A stretch of 37,039 nt of DNA from Chloroflexota bacterium (GTDB lineage: Bacteria > Chloroflexota > Dehalococcoidia > Lucifugimonadales > Australimonadaceae), in contig JAPPHT010000072.1 in assembly GCA_028874795.1 (NCBI GenBank), positions 4,256 through 41,294 of the forward strand, written 5' to 3'. Positions within the stretch are counted from its first letter, which is position 1. Each line of letters starts with the position of its first letter. The translations under genes were made by a program, and so were the position numbers. The notes beneath the pieces were generated by a model. The model ran no database searches. It worked only from the letters and a program-made list of their open reading frames with translations, and had not been told where the DNA came from. Shown piece after piece: positions 30,608 to 37,039 of the stretch.

Positions 30608-32035
30608 ATGTTCGGACTAGAGTTGCGACGAAGCTTCTCCAAGTTGGTCGCGGGATACCCCGGCGGCTGGAAGAAGTATGCCCGGGGCGACGATGCCATG
30701 CGCTGGGGGAGAACGCCTCCCTTCGTCCAGCCCGAGGACCCCGACGACCGCCGGAGCCTCATTCCCGCCGAGGGTCTCACTGAGTACTGGTATCCCGCCC
30801 TCCCGGCCAAGGACGTCAGCAGGAAGAGGCCCGTGGCGCTGAAGATCGTCGGCAAGGACTTCGTTTTCTTCCGCGACAGGAATGACGAGGTGCAGGCGCT
30901 GTGGGACTACTGCCCGCATCGCGGGGCCTATCTCTCCTGGGGCGACTCTTTCTGGAACGGGACCTTGACCTGCCCGTACCACGGAGCGACCTTCGACGGC
31001 GACGGCGAGTGCGTGGCCTTCATCACGGAGGGCCCGGACTCGAAGATGGTGGGCAGGCTGAAGGCCCGCAAGTACCCGACGGTCACGCTGAAGGGGACCG
31101 TCTTCGTCTGGACCGGTGAGGGAGAGCCGTCAGACCCGAAGGAAGACATACCGCCAGAGTGGTTCGAGCCGGACACGACCCTCATCCTGACGACATGGCG
31201 GTACTGGCACTGCAATTGGATGATCGCGCTGGAGAACAACGGGGACGCCCACAACATGTGGTTCGTGCATCGCAACTCCTTCCGGCAGTTGCGCTCCACC
31301 CGCGGCGGCCGCGACCGTTCACCGGTGGGTTACCGCATGCAGACGGTCAACAACCATGCGGTCGACACCATCAGTCCAAGCCGGGACAACATGGGCGCGA
31401 GGGACAAGGTCAATTACTACGCGGACGACGACGGCAAGGTCCCGTACCGGCTGTACTACCCGGGCGTGGACGGCTACTGGCCCAAGCACCAGTACCGCCG
31501 GCTCTGGGGATGGATCCATGACGGCTTCGTGAGTTGGCGCCGGAAGTCCCGGCAGAAGCGCCCCTTCCAGAACGATCTGAACTGGGAGGGCGTAACGCTC
31601 CCGGGGATCATCCGGTCCAACCACATCACGCACATGTACACGCGGTGGCCAGTGGCCGTGGACAAGGACATCACGCGGGTCTACTACGCCTTCGGCACAC
31701 GGCCAAGCAACGTGTGGGGACGCATCTACGACCGCCTCACGTTCGCCCTGTACCTGAAGTGGATGCTGTTCTTCAACTTCTCCGATCAGGACTACGACGC
31801 CATGCGGTCGTGCAGGTACCAGTACCCGGAGTACCTGTCGTCGACGGACAACTGCGTGGTCATGCTGCGACGGTTGATCACAGAGCATGGCCGAGGCGTG
31901 GAGAAGCCGGTCCAGGTGCAGGAGCAGACGACGGCGGAGAAGCTCGTCTACGAGGCGGACCGTCTGCTGGGCCAGCAGCCCGACGAGGAGTTGATCGGCA
32001 CCAGCACCAGCCGCAGCGCGGGGCCGGGCTCCTGA
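30608..32035 (+). CDS. Rieske non-heme iron aromatic ring-hydroxylating oxygenase, alpha subunit
   Basis: The 475-residue protein has an N-terminal Rieske domain (Cys102-x-His104-x17-Cys122-x2-His125, CPHRG/CPYHG) and a C-terminal catalytic domain. The mononuclear iron region reads ENNGDAHNMWFVHRNS (209-224): Asp213, His215 and His221. This gives D-x-H-x5-H, where most relatives have D-x2-H-x4-H. Such enzymes insert O2 into an aromatic ring or demethylate it, using electrons from a ferredoxin. No ferredoxin, reductase or beta subunit is visible nearby, so electrons must come from elsewhere (perhaps the small Rieske protein at 8983). ATG 30608 follows GGAGGGGGAG. Confidence 0.92.
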   Translation: MFGLELRRSFSKLVAGYPGGWKKYARGDDAMRWGRTPPFVQPEDPDDRRSLIPAEGLTEYWYPALPAKDVSRKRPVALKIVGKDFVFFRDRNDEVQALWDYCPHRGAYLSWGDSFWNGTLTCPYHGATFDGDGECVAFITEGPDSKMVGRLKARKYPTVTLKGTVFVWTGEGEPSDPKEDIPPEWFEPDTTLILTTWRYWHCNWMIALENNGDAHNMWFVHRNSFRQLRSTRGGRDRSPVGYRMQTVNNHAVDTISPSRDNMGARDKVNYYADDDGKVPYRLYYPGVDGYWPKHQYRRLWGWIHDGFVSWRRKSRQKRPFQNDLNWEGVTLPGIIRSNHITHMYTRWPVAVDKDITRVYYAFGTRPSNVWGRIYDRLTFALYLKWMLFFNFSDQDYDAMRSCRYQYPEYLSSTDNCVVMLRRLITEHGRGVEKPVQVQEQTTAEKLVYEADRLLGQQPDEELIGTSTSRSAGPGS

Positions 32036-32153
32036 GGTTCGGACGGCAAGGGACGGCGCCCGAAGGCCTGTCGCGGCAAGCGTGTGCCGTGCCCGGCGGT
32101 CGTCATTGCCCGTCACGCGGGCAGCGGGTCTAATCGAGAGGAGGAGGGTTTCC

Positions 32154-33011
32154 ATGACGCAGGCAACCAAGGTCCTGGACGAGCGGGCAGCGGGAGGCAA
32201 GCGGCTGCTCGGCAAGATAGGCATCGTGACGGGAGGCGGGCAGGGCCACGGCCGAGCGACGGTCAAACGCTTCGCCGAGGAGGGCGCCAGCGTGATGATC
32301 GCCGATCGCAACCCTCCGGGAGCCGAACGCGTGCGAGACGAGTTGCTCGACTACGGCGCCGACTGCGACATCTGGCTGGGCGACGTTGGTAGCCCCGAGG
32401 CTGCCAAGAGCCTCGTGGAAGCCACCATGGAGCGGTTCGGGCGCATCGATGTGCTGGTGAACGTCGTTGGCGGGACGTTCTCGCTTCCGGGCAGCGGGAA
32501 GAAGGGTTGGGAGAAGACGCCCGAGGACATCGTCGCCAACATCCAGAACAACCTGTTTACGTGCCTCTGGTGCACGTGGGCCGTGATGCCCTACATGATC
32601 GAGCAGAGATCGGGGTCGATCATCACCTTCGGGTCTCACGCGGTGCGGGGAACGGACAGGATGCCGTATGCCGTTTCCAAGGGGGGCATCGGAGCCCTGG
32701 TAACGAGCATGTCGCTCGAACTCGCGCCGCACAACGTGCGCATCAACATGGTCGTGCCGCATGCGAGCAGCCGGGCGGAAGGCGACGTGCTGGTGGGGCG
32801 CATCCCCGGCGACACCGCTTCAGCGGAGAGCAAGCGCACGCACGGGTCGAGGCCGGACGTCTCGGACCCGCATCTGTCGCCGATCCCGATGCTGCGGCCC
32901 GGCACGCCGGAGGAGGTGGCGGCGGCGGTAACCTTCTTCGCATCGGACGATTCGACGTTCACCACCGGTGAATCCATCTGTGTGGGTGGGGGAGCGTTCT
33001 GCCGGCTCTAG
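32154..33011 (+). CDS. SDR family oxidoreductase (possible dihydrodiol dehydrogenase)
   Basis: This 285-residue SDR has TGGGQGHG (26-33) for NAD(P), NVVGG, Ser161 and YAVSK (Tyr172, Lys176). A longer loop follows the active site (residues about 215-250, rich in Ser, Asp and His), and the end is GESICVGGGAF. Position after a ring-hydroxylating oxygenase makes it a candidate cis-dihydrodiol dehydrogenase that rearomatises the oxygenase product. ATG 32154 is preceded by GGAGGAGG. The gap of 118 bases from the oxygenase and 37 to the extradiol dioxygenase fits one transcript. Substrate is inferred. Confidence 0.87.
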   Translation: MTQATKVLDERAAGGKRLLGKIGIVTGGGQGHGRATVKRFAEEGASVMIADRNPPGAERVRDELLDYGADCDIWLGDVGSPEAAKSLVEATMERFGRIDVLVNVVGGTFSLPGSGKKGWEKTPEDIVANIQNNLFTCLWCTWAVMPYMIEQRSGSIITFGSHAVRGTDRMPYAVSKGGIGALVTSMSLELAPHNVRINMVVPHASSRAEGDVLVGRIPGDTASAESKRTHGSRPDVSDPHLSPIPMLRPGTPEEVAAAVTFFASDDSTFTTGESICVGGGAFCRL

Positions 33012-33048
33012 CAGGCGAAAGCATTCCAGGCTGAGGGAGAAGACAACA

Positions 33049-34089
33049 ATGGGCGAGATACTCGGCATAGGCTGCAGTCACGGTCCGGGGGTCGTTGGCG
33101 ACCTGCGAAGAGGGAGCCACTACCTGCGCCAGCACATGGAAGAAGACGAGACGCCGGAGGAGTTGAAGGACCCCCGGAACTGGCCTCAGCGGATGCAGGA
33201 GGAGTGGGGTGACGACGAGGGGCTCACGCATGCCCAGAAGTACCAGGACATCCTCCAGCCTGCGTACCGCAAGGCCCGCGCCGCGATCGACGAGTTCGCT
33301 CCCGACTTCGTGCTCATCTACGGAGACGACCAGTACGAGTGCCTGAGGGAAGACCTGCTCGTGCCGTTCAACGTCTTCGCCATCGACGCCGTCGAGGGCA
33401 AGTTGCGGGGCACGGACGCCGGCGGCGGCAACGCCCGCATCCTCGGCCACAAGGAAGCGGCCAACTACCTGGTCCGCGAACTGGTCAACGGCGGGTTCGA
33501 CGTCGGTTCCTCATGGGGACTGCCTCACGGCGACATGTACGGTCACGCCTTCACAGTGACCCTTCGCTACATGGACCTGGACGGCGACAATCCGTGGACC
33601 TATCCCATCATTCCCTTTGCCGTGAACTGCAATGGGAACGACCTGCGGGTCCCCAGTCCGGAGTACCCGAACCCGGCCGGCATCGGCCGGAGGTTGGAGA
33701 ACGTGAAGGTGCCACCGCCGCCGGGCCCCGTCCCATCGCGCTGCTACGACATCGGCGTGAAGGTAGGCGAGATCCTCAGCGCCAGCCCCTATCGTTCGGT
33801 GGTCATCGGCTCGTCCAGCTGGTCGCATGCGTCGCTGACGACCAAGAACCACTACATGTGGCCGGACGTCCCCGCCGACCGGGAGCGACTGGTTGAGCTC
33901 GAGTCCGGCGAGACATGGAAGTGGCGGGACCTCACGGCCGATCAGCTCCAGGACTCCGGTCAGCACGAGTTCCGTAACTGGATCTGCCTGGCGGGGACGA
34001 TGCACGGCCGCAGGGCAGGTTACGTGGCCTTCGCCGAGGCCTACACCAATAACTCGTGCAAGGCGGTCGCGATCTGGGAACCGGACTAG
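33049..34089 (+). CDS. Extradiol ring-cleavage dioxygenase, LigB (class III) family
   Basis: The 346-residue protein starts MGEILGIGCSHGPG, with His11 in the CSH motif that ligates iron in LigB-type dioxygenases. FVLIYGDDQYECLRED and the later SSWGLPHGDMYGH supply further active-site histidines. GSSSWSHASLTTKNHY and FRNWICLAGTMHGRRAGY are C-terminal family motifs. LigB enzymes split a catechol or protocatechuate ring beside the hydroxyls with O2 and Fe2+. A small LigA-like partner is not seen, so it may be a single-chain type. ATG 33049 follows GAGGGAGAAG. The next gene is a PF04909 enzyme that could act on the ring-cleavage product. Confidence 0.9.
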   Translation: MGEILGIGCSHGPGVVGDLRRGSHYLRQHMEEDETPEELKDPRNWPQRMQEEWGDDEGLTHAQKYQDILQPAYRKARAAIDEFAPDFVLIYGDDQYECLREDLLVPFNVFAIDAVEGKLRGTDAGGGNARILGHKEAANYLVRELVNGGFDVGSSWGLPHGDMYGHAFTVTLRYMDLDGDNPWTYPIIPFAVNCNGNDLRVPSPEYPNPAGIGRRLENVKVPPPPGPVPSRCYDIGVKVGEILSASPYRSVVIGSSSWSHASLTTKNHYMWPDVPADRERLVELESGETWKWRDLTADQLQDSGQHEFRNWICLAGTMHGRRAGYVAFAEAYTNNSCKAVAIWEPD

Positions 34090-34146
34090 CGCGGAGTGGC
34101 GGACCCGCAGGGAACCGGGCAGGACCGTGCGAATGAGGTGATGCAG

Positions 34147-35319
34147 ATGACCGCGACCCGCGTGATTTCGAGCGACTCGCACCTGGAGGTGCTTCCCGAG
34201 CGTTGGACCCACCGGGTCGATCCCAAGTACCGGGACATGGCCCCCAGGCGCGTGGTGCTGCCCGACGGCGGCGACGGCCTGGTGATCGGCGACGGGCCTG
34301 TTCAAGAGGCGAATGCGACAGATCTCAGGGCCGGTCGCCCTGAAGGCCAGTGGAAACCGTTCGGCATGCGCTACGAGGATGCCGGGGGCACCGGCCCGCC
34401 CGAGCAGCGCCTCCGGGAGCAGGAGACCGACGGCCTGGACGGCGAGGTGCTCTACCCCGGCCAGGTGGGCGGCCCGACCTTCTGGCGCAGCATCAAGGAC
34501 GACGCGGCGTACAACGCGGTCGTACGGGGCTACAACGACTGGCTGGCCGAGGAGTACTGCGCGGTCGCTCCCGACCGCCTCATCGGCCTGGGTGTGCTCC
34601 CGTGGACGAACGTCGACGACATGGTTGCCGAGATGGAACGCTGCGCGAAGCTCGGGTTCAAGGGCGTCCTCCTGGGGGTCTTCCCCAATGGCAGGGGTTA
34701 TCCAACCGCCGAGGACGACAGGTTCTGGGCGGCCGCGCTGGACCTCGACATCCCGGTCACCGTGCACGTGCAACTGAGTCGATCGGGGTCCCTGGCCAAG
34801 GACCCAACGTTCGTTTACCCGGTGACGCCGCCCCCGGAGATCGCCGACCGCATACGCCGCGGGCCGATCGACAGGATGAGCAGGTTCGGCCTGGAACCGG
34901 CGCTGTCCCTTTCGCAGCTCGTCCTGGCGGGCGTATTCGACCGCTTCCCCAGGCTCAAGATCTTCTTCGCGGAGACGCGCGTCGGGTGGCTTCCCTTCTG
35001 GTTCGAGCAGTGCGACCTGCAGTACTTCCGCACGTTCGAGTGGGCGAAGGACATGCTCGGGGCTCCGCGACTCGAGCGGCTGCCCAGCGAGTATCTCAAG
35101 GAGCACATCTACTGGAGCATCCAGTACGAGAAGGCCGCGGTCGATCTGCGGTATCACATCGGTGTCGACCATCTCCTGTTCGCCACCGACTTCCCGCACA
35201 TCGAGTGCGAGTACCCGAACACACAGCAACTGCTCGGCGACCTGTACGCGGACGTCAGCGAGGAGGAGCGGGAGCGCATCTGGGCAGGAAACGTGATCGA
35301 CTACTTCAGGCTTTCCTAG
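34147..35319 (+). CDS. Amidohydrolase family protein (PF04909 type), after the extradiol dioxygenase
   Basis: This 390-residue enzyme has ISSDSHLEVLPERW (Asp10, His12), GLDGEVLYPGQVGGPTFW, PVTVHVQLSRSG, FFAETRVGW and LFATDFPHIECEYP with the catalytic Asp. It belongs to the same PF04909 group as the three others in this window but is more like the 29388 protein. ATG 34147 has GAGGTG 6 bases upstream; the earlier GTG 34096 adds residues unrelated to the family. It follows the extradiol dioxygenase by 57 bases. Likely roles are hydrolysis or decarboxylation of the cleaved ring. Confidence 0.88.
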   Translation: MTATRVISSDSHLEVLPERWTHRVDPKYRDMAPRRVVLPDGGDGLVIGDGPVQEANATDLRAGRPEGQWKPFGMRYEDAGGTGPPEQRLREQETDGLDGEVLYPGQVGGPTFWRSIKDDAAYNAVVRGYNDWLAEEYCAVAPDRLIGLGVLPWTNVDDMVAEMERCAKLGFKGVLLGVFPNGRGYPTAEDDRFWAAALDLDIPVTVHVQLSRSGSLAKDPTFVYPVTPPPEIADRIRRGPIDRMSRFGLEPALSLSQLVLAGVFDRFPRLKIFFAETRVGWLPFWFEQCDLQYFRTFEWAKDMLGAPRLERLPSEYLKEHIYWSIQYEKAAVDLRYHIGVDHLLFATDFPHIECEYPNTQQLLGDLYADVSEEERERIWAGNVIDYFRLS

Positions 35320-35438
35320 GGTCGAGGCGGTCAGGGCGCCGGCAGGGGAAGAGGCGCCGCGCTGAGCGGGAGGCTACGTCATTCGGAAGAGGGCAGGCGA
35401 AGACCGGCGGATAACGGCGCTCACTGGATGAATCGAAG

Positions 35439-35468
35439 TTGACATGCGAAGCCGGGCGTGCCTAGCAT
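35439..35468 (+). promoter_or_regulatory. Sigma-70-like promoter of the solute-binding protein
   Basis: TTGACA (35439-35444) and TAGCAT (35463-35468) are 18 bases apart, the best match to the sigma-70 consensus in the window. The ATG is 45 bases downstream, so the solute-binding gene has its own transcript as well as possible readthrough from the cluster. Confidence 0.65.
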
Positions 35469-35513
35469 CACGAGTGGCGTCAAGGGACACTCAAATATCC
35501 CAAGGAGGGCTTC

Positions 35514-36809
35514 ATGAGCAAGAATGCCAGCCGACCGGTCCGATTGATGGCCGTATCCCTGATGATGTTGTCACTCGTCGGCGCACTGGTCGCCTGCGGG
35601 ACGGACCCCCCGACCGCAACGCCAACGTCACCTCCGGCAGCGCCACCCACGCCGACCGCTATGCCGGCCATGGCGGACACGCCGGTTCCGGCGGACACGC
35701 CCGTGCCCACGCCAACGGCGGACCCCTGGATAGCCGAATGGGACGCCCTGGTCGCGGCTGCCAAGGAAGAGGGCAAGCTGAACGCCATACAAGGCGGCTC
35801 TCAGGGCCGCGACTTCGCCGGCCTCATGGACCACTTCGAAGAGCTGTTCGACATCGAAGTGGTCGTGACGACCGGGCAGGCGCGCGGCATGGCTGACAGG
35901 GTGATCGCTGAGCGGGCGAACGGCCTGTTCGAAGTGGACACCTGGCAGACGGGCGGCATCCCCACAGGCTCCTTCGGCCGCGTGGCCATCGCGGACTCGT
36001 TCATCCCGGTGCGGGACTGGTTCGTCGAACCCTACGCGTCGAACCCGGACAACTGGCTGAATGGCGAGTGGGTACTGGGCGACGTCGACTTCGAGGACAT
36101 CCTCTGCTACGCCTCCAACGTGAGGCTCGCGGAGTGGGTCATCAATACCGACATCGTCGACCCCGCCGGACTCCAGACCGTGGACGACCTGCTCAATTGG
36201 GACGACGGCCAGATCGTCATGACCACGGACCCGAGGTTCGGAGCCGAGGGCATCAGCACCATTACGCCTCTGTTCGTGTCGGAAGCGGGCCGCGCGTGGT
36301 ATGAGCGGCTCTGGAACGAGGCCAAGCCGACGCTGACAACTGACGTAGGCCAGGGGCTGGACGGTCTGATCCGTGGCACCTACGCCATCGCCGACATCGG
36401 CGGCGCGGGCGACACACAGTTGCAGGAAGCGCTCCAACTCGGCTTCCCCATCGCCGAGCACGAAGTGGCGGGCTTCCCCACGTGGCGCGTAGGCGGTGGA
36501 GGCTGCTTCGCGATCTTCGAGAACGCGCCGAACCCGAATGCCGCGAGGCTGTTCGGGAACTGGATGCTCAGCGAGGAGGGCTGGAACGCCCGCGTCGATA
36601 CGATGAACCAGATCCCCGAAGTCATCGGCGGGTCGTCGTACAACTCGATCCCTCTGATCGAGGGCTACTCCGTTGACCACATCGAGCCGCGTCTCAGGCT
36701 CGCGGAAGGCGAGTCGTGGTACTCGGTGCAGACCGACCCGAATGCCGAGCAGATCGCCGCGGATGCCCTGGCGTGGGCGACGGAGGTGATTACGGGCGCC
36801 GGCTACTAG
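35514..36809 (+). CDS. Extracellular solute-binding lipoprotein (ABC transporter, type 2 / iron-thiamine-like)
   Basis: The 431-residue protein has a lipoprotein signal with Cys28 (LVGALVACGT), then a Thr/Pro-rich linker (about 29-70). The binding domain has WDALVAAAKEEGKL (family start), GLFEVDTWQTGG, WVINTDIVDPAGLQTVDDLLNW, the WYERLWNEAKPTL hinge region and FGNWMLSEEGW. This is the organisation of family 1/6 solute-binding proteins (iron(III), thiamine, polyamine-type). ATG 35514 follows AAGGAGGG. No permease or ATPase genes are visible before the window ends, though they could lie beyond. Its neighbours suggest uptake of an aromatic or organic acid; that is inference. Confidence 0.9.
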   Translation: MSKNASRPVRLMAVSLMMLSLVGALVACGTDPPTATPTSPPAAPPTPTAMPAMADTPVPADTPVPTPTADPWIAEWDALVAAAKEEGKLNAIQGGSQGRDFAGLMDHFEELFDIEVVVTTGQARGMADRVIAERANGLFEVDTWQTGGIPTGSFGRVAIADSFIPVRDWFVEPYASNPDNWLNGEWVLGDVDFEDILCYASNVRLAEWVINTDIVDPAGLQTVDDLLNWDDGQIVMTTDPRFGAEGISTITPLFVSEAGRAWYERLWNEAKPTLTTDVGQGLDGLIRGTYAIADIGGAGDTQLQEALQLGFPIAEHEVAGFPTWRVGGGGCFAIFENAPNPNAARLFGNWMLSEEGWNARVDTMNQIPEVIGGSSYNSIPLIEGYSVDHIEPRLRLAEGESWYSVQTDPNAEQIAADALAWATEVITGAGY

Positions 36810-36879
36810 ACCCTTGCCACGTGAACGTGACGTGCGCCCGGAAAGGGGCCCCGCAACGGGGTGCGACCCCAACTCAGCT

Positions 36880-37039
36880 ACCCCCCCCCCAAGGGGGGCG
36901 CCAACGGGCGGGGGGTTGTGGGAGGGGGGATACCCCCGCGGCGCCGGCGCGGCCCGCCCCCGCGGCGCCCCCCCGGGGGGGGGGGCCAGGGGGCGGCGGG
37001 GGGGGGGCGGACCCCCGGCGGGGGGGGTGTGGGGGGACC
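36880..37039. other. G/C homopolymer-rich terminal segment, probable artefact
   Basis: From about 36880 the sequence becomes runs of C and G of 6-12 bases with almost no A or T. It has no coding periodicity and looks like a degraded read or contig end. It should not be interpreted as biology. Confidence 0.75.

Noticed and set aside
29208-36809. A complete integrated mobile island
   Set aside because: tRNA-Arg sits at the left edge, but there is no integrase and no second copy of the tRNA 3' end in the window.

Overview
The window reads as a high-GC bacterial chromosome segment, most plausibly an uncultured Chloroflexota (Dehalococcoidia, SAR202-like). This is inferred from content, not from a marker gene: four PF04909 amidohydrolases, an F420-type luciferase-like oxidoreductase beside an NADPH:F420 reductase, a three-subunit molybdenum hydroxylase, a Rieske oxygenase/extradiol dioxygenase cluster, and dispersed TGTCAT...ATGACA and ATTCCC...GGGAAT palindromes. 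No phage, integrase, transposase or CRISPR array is visible. The last ~160 bases are G/C homopolymer and look like a damaged contig end.

Layout. 1-3.6 kb: tRNA-Glu, a DUF1697 gene of lower GC, a double DUF1801 protein, an amidohydrolase, a VOC protein that appears to start at CTG, and a DUF3224 protein. 3.8-7.1 kb: an alpha/beta hydrolase, two divergent lipoproteins (YbaY-like and thioredoxin-like), and a VIT1/CCC1 metal transporter. 7.1-9.3 kb (minus): a Rieske ferredoxin-like protein, two 6-pyruvoyl-tetrahydropterin synthase paralogues and an SDR. The paralogues are separated by three 107-bp tandem repeats; each forms a 36-codon micro-ORF joined to the next by a GTGA stop/start overlap. 9.4-14.7 kb: purT, glpX, a DUF6159 membrane protein, a GT4 glycosyltransferase and a class I aldolase. 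14.9-19 kb: a Na+/Ca2+ exchanger-family protein, an amidohydrolase, and the F420 gene pair. 19.2-21.2 kb: a small membrane protein, threonine synthase and an RRM RNA-binding protein. 21.5-26.7 kb: molybdenum hydroxylase subunits (FAD, 2Fe-2S, Mo), a MoaD-like protein and an aminotransferase. 26.7-29.2 kb: an alpha/beta hydrolase, an SDR, a PEP mutase/isocitrate lyase-family enzyme and tRNA-Arg(CCU).

29.4-36.8 kb (plus) is the most coherent accessory block: amidohydrolase, Rieske oxygenase alpha subunit, SDR, LigB-type extradiol dioxygenase, amidohydrolase, then a separately promoted solute-binding lipoprotein. The order suggests uptake, ring hydroxylation, rearomatisation, ring cleavage and hydrolysis or decarboxylation of an unknown aromatic compound. 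It begins directly downstream of tRNA-Arg.

The best candidates for something undescribed are the pterin operon with its chained micro-ORFs and the aromatic cluster, whose oxygenase has an unusual iron-ligand spacing. Start sites were moved from the longest ORF to codons with a Shine-Dalgarno sequence where one is visible.
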